64,000 nucleotides of DNA, taken from positions 8,399,501 through 8,463,500 of the forward strand of contig NW_024881313.1 in NCBI RefSeq assembly GCF_018691265.1. Direction: 5' to 3'. The notes under the pieces were generated by a model, which saw only the letters and a list, made by a program, of their open reading frames with translations, was not told the origin of the DNA and searched no databases. Numbering within the stretch: the first letter of the stretch is position 1; each line of letters begins with the position of its first letter. The position numbers and the translations under genes are program-made. Shown piece after piece: positions 12,012 to 25,859 of this stretch. The stretch is from Tyto alba. Its lineage: Eukaryota > Chordata > Aves > Strigiformes > Tytonidae.

Positions 12012-12088
12012 TGGGGGAGGGTTGTGGTTTTTTCTTTTGTTGCTTGTTTTGGGTTTGTTTGTTTGTTTTTTTTTGTTGTTGTTGTTTA
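12012..12088. repeat. G/T-rich simple sequence
   Basis: A low-complexity stretch of GTTT, GTTG and T runs, preceded by TATA-rich sequence (11990-12010). It is non-coding; the Cys/Phe-rich ORF over it is an artefact. Confidence 0.8.
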
Positions 12089-14499
12089 AACCCCACAACA
12101 ATTAGCTGTGCTGTATGCTGTTGCTTGGGGCAGCAGCTCAGAGGCCTGGCCTGGCCAAGGAGGGATTACTGGGTGCTTGGAGGTGAAACTGAGTTCAGGC
12201 TGCGTGGGAAGGCAGGTGGGAGTACCCGGGAGTACCACAGCCCCTCTTGTGCTGCAGAATCAATCCACAGCTCATGAGAAGTGAGAAGTCTACACTGCAT
12301 GTAAAAAAAGAGGCCTTTACCAAAACAAGTGCTCATCAATAACAGCTGAAATGAGAACAAGTGCTTTAAATGGCAGCCTCAAAACCCACATTAATATCTA
12401 GGGTCACCACTTCAGTGAAAAGACATAAGGTCATGGGAAGGGTAAATCATCTGGGACCCTGTCATAAGTGACAAAGAAAGAAAATATGAGTAAGTAAGAA
12501 GAGGTTTTACAGGTGTCTTGGTTTTTGGTCATTTAACTATTTCCCTTTCTTTAAATACAGTCCCCAACTTTTCCTATCGCTTTTTAAATGTATGGTGACA
12601 GGATAGTGTTATATATTCCAGGAAATATCCTGAGATATCTGAAGAAGTCTATGTATCCCATTTCCTTATGAACATAACGTTCAGGAATTCTTTCATGAAA
12701 TGCCCAAGTGCCTTGTTTTTACTTAGTTTCATTAATTATTTTAATTGTGATAAATTTTCAGAGGAGATATTTTTGGGGCTCCTAGGCATACACATCTTTT
12801 GTAACCTTTGCTAGAAGTATGTGTGATTGGAGAGAAGTGAATAATGCATGGATGCTATTGTGTTGAATATTTTCCTTATGGAGAACAGAAGTAGATAAAT
12901 TCCTTTGTCAGGATTTAGCATTCACTTTCCTCAATGCTGGCTTATTGCTCAATAAAGGAGGCACAGGAGGTATTTTGCTGTCTGTAGCACGATTACTCCC
13001 TGCATCCTAGGGTTAAGTGGTAGCAGCAGCACGGTCTGCCTGATGCTAGTGTATTCACCATCTCCTGATTACTCTTCCAAAGCACCAGAGATAGCTGAGC
13101 GGTTTGGAAGAAGCCAAACTCATACCTGCAGGAGCCCTTCTTCACACAGAGCTTTACACTCATACATGAAATCAGCAGAATGGTTGTTATTTCTGCTGCT
13201 CTCCTCGACCTCATAGGTTGTAATCATTGAGTTAATTAAATAGCTGGTATCTGTGTAGTTCTTTGATCAAGCGGATTTTTGATACTATCTTTCAGTGTTC
13301 ACACTAATATTTCATTGAGATCACTTTTCTGATAGTTACTAGAGTACAGAAGACAAAAGGGTTTGTTCCCTGCTGGAATGATTTTCAAGCTAGTTAGTGT
13401 GCACCAGTGTATCCTGGCAGTCTGCATTAAACAGTATTATTCAAATATATTTCTTAAGGAAATCTTGGAAATTGAGCTATCAGTGAGGGGGGATTCATGC
13501 TGTGCACAAATGTTTCTGTCTGGACTTTTCTTGGTGCCAGTAGACTCAGAGCTCTGAGCCTTTAGAGCTGCCTTGTCTGCCTTTTTTTTTATTTTCAGAC
13601 CTGAACTTCACTTGTGTAATACCTGCGCAATCTTTTTCACTGAAGCTGTAAGTTTTACATTTAATCAGTATCTAAAATCCAATCTACCCAGGTCTCTGAT
13701 CTCTTTTTTTTTTTTTTAATGGTGTTTTGAAGAAATAAAAATCCAAAGACTGGAACACTATAAAATGTAGATAATTTGGGAAGATGTTCCTACCTTTGGT
13801 TATAAACAGATTAGGTGTTTGTGTCTATGTCAGTAATAGAAATAACACTTTTTCAGGCATACAGACAAATCAAGGTAAAATTTTTTTAATGTTAATCAAC
13901 ATGTGTGAACATCACCTAAGAGCCAGCCAGCCACATATTTCAGCAATTTGTCAAAGACCAAGAAGAGAGCCTGTTCTTGCTCTCCTGTATTTTCCTGCTA
14001 AACTATGTTTTGTTTATATAATTTCTCCCCCCTCAAATGAAACCAGGCACATACCTAGAATTTGACACATGTTTATCAGCATAATCAGTCCAGGGAAGGA
14101 TAAGAAATTTGTGGATGGGTGAATGGAAAGCTGCGTGACACCTGTTTTAATTTCTCAGGTCACAGAAAAATGTTTGCCTGTGAAAACCTTTTAAAATTTG
14201 TTAAGAGGGCAGTAGTTTTTCTCATAATGATTACACCGAGGCTTGCTTACATCCTCTGGTGACTTCCAGATCCTTTAACTGTAATTTTAAAAATTCTAGC
14301 CATCAGCAAAGTTTGGACTTGTTTAGGTTTTAGTCACAGTTTTAGACTAAGTTACTGATTAAGTTTCATTTTACAGACAACAGGCACTCATGAAATACAT
14401 ATATTTTTTCCAGCCACCTACATATTTATGCTGTGAACATTTGAGATACTCTGTGTCACACAGACAAGTGGATTAATGCAATGAGTAATGTGCATAATC

Positions 14500-14880
14500 A
14501 ACACACTTATCTGGCTCCCCAAATGCCCACCTGGCCTCTGGAAGGGATTAAAACAAGATGATGAATTCATCTTCAGGTTTTATGTGCTAGAGCACTGCAA
14601 ACACATGTTCATCTCTCCAGCAATATGACAAAAGCAGTATTTGCACATCTGCAGGGTTAGTGATTTGTGTGAATATATTTGGAGCATTTCTTAGGTAACC
14701 TGAGCCCTGCCTGCCCAGCATGGAGCCTGCTAGTTCCAGGTGCCTGAGATTAGTTCATTAGTAGAGGCAGGCAATTAGGGCCTCTGCCAAGGGGAGTGGA
14801 GGGCCATTCATCGTCTTCCTCAAAAACCAGCTCAGGCCCTCAGTAATTATTTTGAGGAGGATTTTTAGAATTGGTATCTA
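14500..14880. promoter_or_regulatory. Candidate intronic regulatory element
   Basis: The segment is more mixed in composition than its surroundings. It contains an E-box CAGGTG at 14737-14742, a homeodomain-type CAATTAG at 14772-14778 and TAATTATTTT near 14844, with no repeat signature. This is only a pattern-based suggestion: HDAC9 introns are known in mammals to host enhancers, including some acting on the neighbouring TWIST1, but the known TWIST1 set lies mostly in later introns. No conservation was computed. Confidence 0.25.
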
Positions 14881-16499
14881 AAGAGAAGATGACCCTTTCA
14901 GAGGCATGAGAGGTAAATATTTATTATTTTCTTAGTATTACTGTAAGGTTTGTTGTTTAGGAAGAGCTGGAATTAATTTAGGTTCTGAGGATTTTAATAA
15001 GAACTATTTCCTTATTTCTACTGGCTGTGAGAATTGGTGATCCACAAGTGTGTTCAGTTGGATTGTTAGATGATCTGTGTTGGCTGATAGAGCATAGGTG
15101 AGTTGTCCTTCAAGCTGCTATGTTTTGTGCAGAGAAAAAAATATCTGGGGTCCACCCATAAAAAGTTTTCTTGTTTCTCAACAGTCTGCTTTTTACTTTA
15201 GTTTGATATGTCTATATTTAGTTTAATCACAGCTAAATAAATCCTAAAATGTATATGTCTGTACCATAATCCGAAGCGTGTATGGGCATCTGCACACTTC
15301 TTGTCAGGGTTTATACTTTAGCTTTTTTTCCCTGTGGTAGAAAACTTTTTTCTCCCAATATATTAAAAATTTGCTATTCCTAATAGTGAGATTATTTCTT
15401 ATAGTCTGTCATATATTTGTGGCCAGGTTTATAGCCGTCTGTTGTTGTGCCTATACTGCATTCTGCTAAACTATGAAATGTGTGCTAATGTCTATTAGCT
15501 ATTAAAAATCATTCATGTATCACCCATCCTACCCCAAAGACCTTCAGTACTACTAACCTTACAAGGTTTGTCTCCTCAAAGCATTTTTTGGTGGTCTGTT
15601 CACTAGTTATTTTTTTCCTATAATTTCTACATTGCTTTCTGAAAATTACCCAAAGGACCAATTATTACTGAGGAGGAACAATACATCATCCAAAGTCTGG
15701 TTCAGTCAGAAATCCTAGGCACCCAGAAGCTTCTCATACAGTTCAGTTGTAGCTAGTTAACAGTGATTCAGAAATCATGGGCTTCACGGAAAATATTAAT
15801 AGGATTGACCTTAGTTATCCCCAGAAGTGACAGAAAAAAAAGCAGAGAGCAATAAATTCCTAAACAAAGAATACTGGGACAAAAAGAGCTGTAGGTAAGC
15901 AGAAGCTGTAGCACTTTTGACTCAGGATTTTTTGTGAACTTCTTCAGACAAAACCATAATTAGTTGCCCTCAAGAACTGAGCAAAAATAAGTCATGAGAT
16001 CTTCTGAAAATACTTGTGTGAACAAACGCGAAAGTGCAGGAATGGCTTATCTCTGTCAATCTATACAACCTAAAATAGAATTTAGTTTGAGATATCCCTG
16101 AAAATGAATATGTTGAGTCGTCTTTTAAACTGCTCTGTCACTTGAAGAAAACATGTGCCCGAGAAACCCTACCAATACTATTTTTGACAAAACCACATGT
16201 AAAGCCACAAACTTCCATGGTCATCACTTTCAAAAAATTCATTATCACCATCTGAAATATAGTCAGCCACAAATTCAGAATCAGCATTTTTATGAAAAGT
16301 AAATAAACAGCAAGTGTGGGTGCAGACACATAGATTGAATAGGTAGAAATGGGTTTAGAGCAAGCAAAGGCATAGACAGGAAGAAACAGAGTAGCTAGCC
16401 TTGAGGCATCTGGGTATATTAGGTCGCATATTATCAGGATGTTTATAGAATTTTATCAACTAATATAGAATATTATCAACTGAATGTTGGGTGAAGATA

Positions 16500-17570
16500 C
16501 AGAACAGTGGGAGGAAATCCAGACCCCAGAAATGCCCAGAGTCCTAGGCAGAGAAAACTTGACTTGGGCAGCAACCTGCTGCACACAACAAAACAACCCT
16601 GTGCCCCTTGCCTTCTGAAGGACTGTGGAAAGGCTTATTCCAGCTGCTGCCAAAGTAGAGCTTGTTACTTGGGCTGGCCCTGCTTCAGTGACTGCCCAGA
16701 GCATGGTCAGCACCATCAAACAGCTTTGTTTCCCCCCGCTCTGTTCCTGGAGCATCAAAGCTGCTGCTGCAGAAGCCCCTGCCTCTCTCCTGCCACCCTT
16801 CCCTTCTAGGGCAGGAGCACCTTTGGGATGGCAAACAAAGTTATTAAAAAGACAACGTTTTTGTTTAGTGGGCCAGGAAATAGGGGAAGAGCAAAGACTA
16901 TTAATGGGGTGAAAAGAGACTGCTCCTTCATCAAGTCCTGTAGGAGAGGGCATGTTCTGTGCCTTGGATTGAATCACCAAATGTGCAGGCTGGGGCTGGG
17001 GTCACACCCCCTGCCTCTGGTTTTAAGACACAACAGCAGGGTCAGGACCCTACCTTTTACCCCTACTTGTTGCACAGGGACGTGAATGGATTGCTGACCT
17101 GCCGTTTCAAAGGGAGAGATGGTAAAAGTTACGTCCCTTGGATGAAGAGTTTCCAAAAACATGAGCCATCCTGTGGTCCAGTATAGGCGAGGAATCAAGA
17201 TGGCCGCAAGGGTTGAGAAGTTTTCAGCTATCTTTGTAAAGAAATATGAGCCAGGCAGTCATTAAGTTGAAGCCTGGTCTGATTAAGAAGAAATGAGTGA
17301 TGGGAAATGGTGTCTGGGAGTGACAACAGGGATGACCCTAAAGACAGAGCACTTTCTACTGGAGTGAAATTCCAAGAGTTCAGCTGAGCTGCTGGTTTCG
17401 CTCCCTGCTCCTGAGACCTGCCTTCTCCGCTCCTGACATTGGCAGGTACTCGACTTCTGTCACTTCTGCTAAAGTGCTGACTCCGTGGTGTGCGCAGCAC
17501 GCATCCAAAGAAAATGCAGCACCTTTTCAAAAGCTTGCACTCCCAGCTGAAACTTTTCTTCACTTTCTGA
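16500..17570. other. Moderately GC-rich intronic patch, unidentified
   Basis: GC-richer than its surroundings, with ORFs on both strands (the longest is 174 codons on minus, 16456-16980), but none has a recognisable domain. AAGATGGCCGC at 17197-17207 resembles a YY1 site. It could be an old repeat or a regulatory segment; I cannot say which. Confidence 0.3.
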
Positions 17571-17678
17571 CTCTCCTGGAGATTTAATCTAAATATATAA
17601 ATAACTAGGGGTTACAAGGGAGGGGAGAAAGGGACCATCTGGACGTCTTGTTCATTGTTGTGGTTGTTTTTGGTTTTC

Positions 17679-17681
<3 letters not shown>

Positions 17682-17709
<28 letters not shown>
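17682..17709. repeat. T28 homopolymer
   Basis: A run of 28 T on the plus strand (A on the HDAC9 sense strand). No retrocopy body or terminal repeats are recognised beside it. Confidence 0.95.
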
Positions 17710-17713
<4 letters not shown>

Positions 17714-18905
17714 AAATCTCTTTAGAGTATTCTTGTTACTTTATGATTTTTACTAGAAATACCACAAGACTTTCCTGAAGTCGTTTTGTGCTTTCCAAAA
17801 CAAGAGTGTGGAGAAGTGCAGAAATGAATACCAATGGTAAAATAGAGTTGTCCACATGTCTTGCTCTAGCTTTCAGTATTAACAACTATTTGCTTCTTTT
17901 ATTTTGATGTGAAAAATAAATAGGTTTTACAGTAGTATTTAATGATTACAACCATCTAATCCTAGCAGCTTTACAGTAGTCATTCAGTTAAAATGTTAGT
18001 TGGACAAAACTATTTAATGAAAAATAACCTGTCTCACCTGTTCCATTGTTCTGGGAAATATTACCCAACTCTCTTCAGCAGTACTGGCAAATCATTTTGG
18101 TGTTACTTTATGCAGGTCATTTCAACCACTTCCATTTTTCTGCTGTTCATTGAAACTATTTTTCTTAGCAGACTTGCATAGGGTTTTTTTAAATGTAGAA
18201 TCGTGGGTTTGGCCTTCACACAGAGAATTAATATTCTCCAGGCTAAATTCAGCAGTGGCCCTGCTGAAGAACTCTTTTCTGCGTACTTCAACAGATTTTG
18301 CTTTAGTTTTATAGGCAACTCCGCTGAGTTCAGGAGTTATTGTAGAAATAATGGAAATTTACTTGTGTCTGACATAGAAAGAGAAAACCTTGGAAAACCC
18401 TGCTCTTCAGTATAGAGTCCATGCACACTAATACATCAGTGTCTAAGCATAAAATCATGAGGGTGTATAAAGCCCTCCCTGGATGCCTTCTCTCGCGTAT
18501 GGAGGTACATGAGGTCCGAACAGGGACCATCAGTGGACCATATGGTCACCAAATATGGGTCATAACCAAGATGTTTCACTATCTCTGTTCTCTCTCTGTA
18601 GATCACCTCCATAGATCACTGTATCTAAAGCACAAGCTCCAACTGGTGTGGGTACTGCCATTGCCCGCTCCAGAGCTCTTCTGCACAAACCACCCATTTC
18701 TGCTGTCGCCTGTGTGACAACAGCTGTAACCTGATGGGTACCAGGTTCCAGTCCTCTGCTGGAGGACATCTGCCCCCCTAAAGGTTTTGGAGAGATATAT
18801 TACCAAATCTCACACCTTGCTTCAGTGTGGTTAAAATATTAACAGATTTCCTTTCTCCAAAATAATTGTAGTAAGTGTTATACGGTTTCTTGAAAAAATA
18901 CATAT

Positions 18906-18921
18906 GTACACACACACACAT
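18906..18921. repeat. Short (CA)n microsatellite
   Basis: A short ACACACACACAC tract within AT-rich intron. Confidence 0.8.
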
Positions 18922-21900
18922 TTGCAAATATCACAAAGTATTTAAAAAATATTTTTCTCTCTCCTGTACTTAGATCTTCATTGATTTTGGCACACAGAGA
19001 AATAGCGATATAATTTGAGACTCCACAAAATATGGGATTTGAATATATGAAGGATGCTGTGGATGGAAGAAAAGAGAAACTATCACAAAACAAATCTTTT
19101 CAGATCTGTCCTATATACCTATAAAGTATTCTGTATATTTGCAGAATGCTCTCTATATTTATAGAATAAATATATTTCAGCAACAAACAAATACAACTTG
19201 TTGCACATTTTTTTTTTTAATTTTACTTGGAATAAGATCAAATTAGTTGTAATTTGAGCAAAATTGAACTGAACACATAAAGATTACTTCTAAATATTTC
19301 TTGAAACCAGGGAGTTTCCTACTATGTGCTTCTCAGCATAGGGTTTGCTGCTTTTAAGTGGGATGACTGCCAGAACAGGCAAATTGAAAATGGTGGGGAA
19401 ACCCTTAAGTTTGCTGATTTAGGAATAAATAGAGGGTTAGAAAGAAACATGGAAAATAGTATGTGCTAGCATGGTACTAACTGTATAATGCAGAATGCAA
19501 AATAAATTCTCCTATTTCTCATTCCTTTGTCAAATCTTGGCCCTCAAAATGCAAAGTACAGTTCAGAAGAGACCATAATACTTGTTATGTTTCATGGGAA
19601 GGATGAATGAATTTATTTGAACTTGCTTCGTTGCAATGTACTTCAAATATCCCTTCTAAAAAAGTAAAAAAGGGGCTAGATTGATGTCACAAGGAGGATG
19701 TGGGAGACTGGGTAGGACTAAAATGGAGAAGAGAGAGGGAGCAGTATTACAAAATTCAAACAACTGAATATCATAATCTCCAACCTTTTCCTTTCTCACC
19801 CTCTTTCCTCTTTAAGATAATGCTCTCCATTTTCTTTTTGTTTTTAAAATTTGAAAGCTATTTTGCTTGTATGTTCAACTGTCTTCCAGTCTTTTCTTAC
19901 CCTTGTTCTTTTTCCAGCACAAGCTGAGTTTTCCATGTATTCCTATCTTCAGAACCCTCAGTTATAATAAGATATTATTACAATTACAGGACATGGAAAC
20001 AATAAGGAAAAGTAAAAAGAATACTAGCTGGGGAGGAAAAGTGGGGGCAGTAAGAATACTTGTCCCAGTGTAGCACTTCTGGAAGGTGGTTCATTAATTT
20101 GTTCACACTACATAAGGATCTCATCACTGCATTAGCCAACATATTTTTCTCTATCTAGAAGAGATCTGTATCTGAAGTATAAAGGAGTAACTTACAAGAA
20201 AATAAGTTTGAATGCTTAAGAGACCAAAGGGCACAAAATTAGAGACCAAACTCTAGTCTATATTCCTCATCTGGGCTCTTTTACTCTTTACTATGATCCA
20301 TGTCCTTCCTGAAACAAGAGAAAACATAACAATCTTAGGTATATTAATTAAAGTTTTCAAAACTGCCGAAATATAGGACAAAAATAACTTTCTACTTTAG
20401 AAAATGGCTATTTTTTTCAGAGGATGGCTGCTTCATACTCAGAATCACTATGTTTTTTGTTTTTTTTTTTTTAAAGGCCAGCTGAGGTAGTGGTGTCTCA
20501 ATTTGTATACCGGGGAAGTAAGTCCCTTAAAGCATCTGAGTGTCACCTAATGGTACCCAGGGAGGGCATCCACATGCTGGAGGTTTTCAGAGTTGGTGGC
20601 TGAGCAGGAAGACCACAAGCAGTCAGGAAGGGTCAGATGAGCCAGCTGGGAAGCACAAATCCGGCATCCGAAGAGCTGTGCGGGTACAGCCAGAGAGCAG
20701 AGAGCTTCCAGTAATTCTCAAAAGAAAGGACCTGACAGTCATCAGAGAAGGTTATCTCCTCCAAAAATAAGTTATAATGTATAACATATTGTAGCTCTAT
20801 TCTGGGGCTAGACTGGATTATTTACATAGATCTAAGTCTAGATAGAGTAGAGGGGAACCAAGAAATTTATTCTGGGTTTTCACTGGGATATCGGAGAGGA
20901 GGGTTTGGCACTTCAGTAGCTGCTTCTTAAAGCAATGCCCACAAAGAAGAGAGACTTTCTTCTTGCAGCCACACAACCCTTGGAAAAGATATATACTGGA
21001 AAATATTGCACCAAATCAACAGCCACAACTTTAACTACATCTAGTGAAACCTGGGAGGAGGGAGAGGGGGGAATCCTGGGAACGAGTAAAGCAAAATGTT
21101 AAATCTAATTGTTGCATTTAGTTGGCCTTGTCTTGTGACAAGTTTGTTATTATGCAGATTTCCTACCTGCCACCTTCCATGGGAGGATTTTACAAAGTGA
21201 AGTTATGCAGGCAATTCCCCTTGCTTCTTACCTCTTTATTCCTAATTATGTTGGCCCTGCATTCACTCAAGATAACATTATAGCTGTCCCCAAATGCTCT
21301 AGATTTGGGGCCTGTAACAAATGAAATCTTTTAGTGTTTGGAATTTTTTTTTTTTTTCCTGTGTTGTAGAAGTGTAGCTACTAACATGCTGAAAACAAGG
21401 CTGTGCTTGGTTATTGTCTGACAATGGGTTATTAGTTTTTAAGTCTTTTCATGCACATAATTTCTTAGATGTCCCTTTTGTCTTCAAATAGATATATAAT
21501 GTAATGTCACACAGGACAGTCTGGGGTTTGGCTTTTTTTTTTTTTTTTAATATGTATGTACATTTACATATACTATTGCACTTTTTTTGTTGTTGTTTTG
21601 CTAGGAGTGTTGTCTTTCTTCCTCTGTAATAACTTTTATGTATATGATGCATATATATTCCTTGCACGATGCCATCCTATTGAAGGCTATCCTGAAAATA
21701 ATCTGTAATTCAGCTGTTACATAGAGAGTATTGTTGTGTGGACAAACTGAGGTGTAGAAATTTTGAATCCAAAGTGAACAGGGATTAGAAATCCTAAGTC
21801 CTTCCTTTAAGGACTTAGTAAATGCATCAGTAATAATTGCATTGCATCAATAATGTTCTCCACTTCTGGCTGCTTTACTTATGAAATAATGAAGCACTGT

Positions 21901-22149
21901 GACTTTCAATGTTTCTTATTACAACAGAGTAGTAGAGGTACAGTCAGAAGTTGTTTTGATTTTTATGGATTTGGAAAATAGTAGGAGAAAGAAGTCAGAG
22001 AAATGGACACTATAAAATATCACAGCTTTTAGGCACTGCACAGACAAATTAAAGCATCTCCACTCTGTAGCTTTAAGCTGGATGCAAAAGGGCTCTGGAC
22101 AGTCTGGCTGAATAGAGGATGGCTGATCATCCTTATGACCCACACAAAG

Positions 22150-22640
22150 CTGTTGCGGTGAAGTGACCCCAGAGACTTCTCAGCTGTTGTGTCCTTAGGG
22201 GTCATTATTGTTGTCAGTCTTGTTGGGAATATCCAGTCTCTTGTCTTTCCAGCCTCTGGAAGGATTAAACCTACTCAGAGAAACCAGGAGGAAAGGTGGT
22301 CCCATAGCATGGCATGTAGTGTGCACGTGGTGCCACAGCCAACCCTCGGGGCCACCGTGAGTCCCAAGAGCTGTGCCGATGGCTCTCCAAGCAAAGCAGT
22401 GCCGAAGGACTCCCAATAGCTGGCACCCCGTATTGATGCCACCACCATTGGGGGTGGCCTGCAAACCCTGCTGGCCACAGGGGACTTTTTGAAAAAGAAT
22501 AGATGTTGTCAAATGTATCTCAGACCCTTGGCAGAGCTGCGGAGGTGAGCTGGAAGGTTAGGGCTGGGTTCAAAGCATTGGGTCCTGCCAGCCCAGCAAA
22601 GTGCGTTCCTGTCAGAACTGAGCCAGAACATGTTTGAAGG
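22150..22640. other. GC-richer intronic patch, unidentified
   Basis: Mixed-composition sequence with overlapping ORFs on both strands, none with a recognisable protein family. No transposon landmark was recognised. Confidence 0.3.
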
Positions 22641-23819
22641 TTTCTTCCCAGGAACCAGAAGGGGTTAAACCCAATCTGATTGAAGTATCGACAGATATGC
22701 TAAAATATGGCAGAATTAGCCCTGAGCCTGACCAGAGAGCTAACACTATCCACAGGTCCCACTGCAGGCAATGAGTTTCTCGGCTCCTTCACTTTCTCCT
22801 TTTCCAAATCTTCCTCTGACTATGGGTATTGGGGTTTCTCTTTGCTACTTTCAGTAGACAAACCTAATTAAAGCAATTAAACACATAATAGTGACATTCA
22901 GAAAGGGGAAAAATATGTGAGATTGTCGTTGAGCTTCTGACTTTTACTGACAATTTTAGAAATATCCCTGGGTTTCATCATAAAGGTTCAGATTCACACA
23001 TTCAAGTGGCTCCTTGGACATTGAAATGTGTTATACACGTGGATATAGTTTAATTCAGAAGAATCTAACTGCTGCTACTTGGCCTTTTTTACTTATTTTT
23101 AGTCAGTTGGAAATAAGAAACAGGATTGTTTTTCAGTGGGGTTTTTTTGTGCATTGTGAGGAATCAATCTAAGATATGACCAGGCTTTTTTTTTTTCCTT
23201 TTTTTTTTAAACCTGAATTTAAGCCCTGATGATTGTTGCTGTTATACATCAATAATCTCCAATGTTGTAATACAGTACATACTATACATTACATCCTAAA
23301 GAACTTTTAGGGGTTTATTATTTTGGGGGGGGAGAGATCATGAATTTGAAAGACTGCTAGTGAATTTTATATAAACTTGTTAATTAGCTGGAAAATTCTC
23401 TTGATTTTAGGTACACCCAGGAATTGGTCTTGGTACAAAACCCCAGATAATGCTTTCAAAATTTGGCCTCAGTATAACTTCAAATGGAAGCATCTGTTAC
23501 CCCATCTAGTCTGTAGCATATTTGTGTGTGTGATAGTGAACAGTTACTGATCTCCCTCTCAGAGCTGAACATATTTCTGGGGTAATATCTGTAATACCTG
23601 AACATTCAACATATTATTTCAGCACAAAAAGTGTTACATGAAGTTACTCAAGCTAAAAAGGCCAAACTCTTCTGAAAAAATTTTTCTACCGATGCAGTGA
23701 TTATTAAGAGCAAAATTCATCTTGTTACAATGGAAATAACACACTCCAGCTTCACATGGCAGGAAGAAAAACACTGTGCTAATTTATGCGTAGCTGCCGT
23801 CTGAAGGCATCAAGAATTT

Positions 23820-24000
23820 AGGCCCGTTGAATTTTAACCAAAAAGACCTGGGGAATGTTGAAGACAAAGGCTAATTGGTAAATTAATCTCTGCTGTTATT
23901 AGGCATTCACATCACAGGCATTTATTTGTGCCTACATAACCCCAGCCAGATGAGGGAATACAGGCTGTGGGTGCTGCTGCAGGCAATGTATTCCCACGGA
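23820..24000. promoter_or_regulatory. Candidate intronic regulatory element
   Basis: Unique-looking sequence with dense AT-core motifs (GGCTAATTGGTAAATTAATC, TTATTAGGCATTCACATCAC) and a short inverted pair AGGCA/TGCCT around TTTATTTG. This is the kind of composition typical of vertebrate conserved non-coding elements. Low confidence, from pattern only. Confidence 0.22.
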
Positions 24001-24780
24001 GGAAGCTTGGGGTGACCAGTGCACATACTTGGTACCTAAACCAAAGGTGTGAGTTGTCTCACCTAATCTCTGTAATTTAATGAGAAAGGAGGGAGTAAGA
24101 AGTGCTGAGCAGGGGGCCTCGGCTGGCTCCCTCCGGCTGTGAAATATTTGTGTCCCTGGTGTCTGTCTTCTCTCCAGGGGCAGAGTGGGTGAAAGAGCTT
24201 CTTTTCATTTAAGAAAGGGTTACAGGGCCATGCTGCCGAAAGAGCTGAACCAGGGGCTGAAAGTCCCAAGAGTGTTTTGGGTCAACTTAGGTTGCTTTGG
24301 GAGGATTTGGATCTCTGAAGATGTTTTGTTTTCATCCTTTGAATTAAAATTTAATTTAAGTAATTGAAATACATAATCCGTCTCTGAGGAATGCTGCCTT
24401 AATCTTGTCTCTTAGAAGAAAAAGCAAGATTTTCAAATTTTATCTGTTACTGATCAGCTGTATGAGCTTATATCAGTCTTCTAACCTCTCTCAGCCTTTG
24501 TGTCACCTTATCTCATCCTGGCTTTATCTATCTAAACTACAGAGCTTTCAAGCAGTTTCTCCTTTGCAGTGTGGCGGTTTAGTGCTCAACACCAAGGATG
24601 CTTGACTGCAGTTGTGAAGCTAAGGCAATAATACATTTAAAATAATGAAAAACAATCTTGAAAATCCTCTTCCTTACCCACCCTGTCCACTCCCCAAAAC
24701 ATAATGAAACTTACAGATTTTTCCTCTTTTGTTTCAGCATAGTAATTATCCATATAGGTCCAATTACATTTCATATTAAG

Positions 24781-24797
24781 AAAAAAAAAAAAAAAAA
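24781..24797. repeat. A17 homopolymer
   Basis: A pure A run on the plus strand in intron, with no associated element recognised. Confidence 0.9.
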
Positions 24798-25859
24798 GGC
24801 AACTATAAGGAACAAGAACAAAAGGACAAAAAATGATAAAAGTGAAGTTAGGTGGAAGCGGGGAGGAGAGAACAATAATCCAGCTTGAACAGAGACAAAT
24901 CATAAATAACTGAGACTCTGGATCCAGGCACCAACTTTCTCATTGCCTAGAATTGGTCAGAGTAACACAACTGTGACTTTTGGCCATTTATACAGTACGA
25001 GGTTCAGTTGAGTGAGCCCTGATCCCCTAGGTCCTCCTGCAATGATTACTTCTTTAAAAGCTTTTCAGCTTAGGACTTCACCTTTGTTGTAATACGAAGG
25101 CTTTTGAAATCTGTGGTTATTTGGAAGGGTTTTCATTTACTGCTCTATCCTACCATAAAACAATGTATGCCCTATTTATTCGATGCCTTCCAAAAACCCA
25201 CAGTAATTAATTGCTGTCGCATATGGTTGCGGTAGCCCAATGGCCGGGCAAAATCAGCTGAGAAAGCAGGGCTGGTCGCTCACCAACTGCAGCACCCGCC
25301 CACTGCTGACCACAATAACCTTTTTGGGAAAAGTCACTTCCATCCGTCAGGCTACTACAGGGCAGTGGCCGCAAGGCAGCAAAATACTGCTTGGAATAAT
25401 TCTTTGCAGATGCCAGGAACCGGAAGTTTCAGGGAGAAAAATGAAAGCCATTCACTCTTCCAATGACACAAGCCTTTGATACCGCAAAGTCATTTGGACA
25501 GAGAGCTCCAAGGTCAGGAAGGCACGTAAAGATTGGTGATTAGAGAAATACTATATCAGCAAAGTGTGGCAAGCTATTAAAAGAAACTGTAGCTTTTATG
25601 ATTGTGTTGCTGGAGCTTCCCCAGGGCTATTTGTATTAGATATTGAGTTAAGCATAACTTATTTAGTCCCAGCATTCCAGAAAACATTTTGATGTCAGCT
25701 ACTGAAGGAAAGTAAACACAAAGAGGAGGAAACAGTACTGATCCCAAACAGATAAAAAATATTGTAATTTAATTTTGTGAACCCATGCATGTTAGAGCAT
25801 TAAGAAAGAGGAATTTTTAAAGGGTTGATTTGACTTAAAAGACTTGGTTAATAGAGGTA

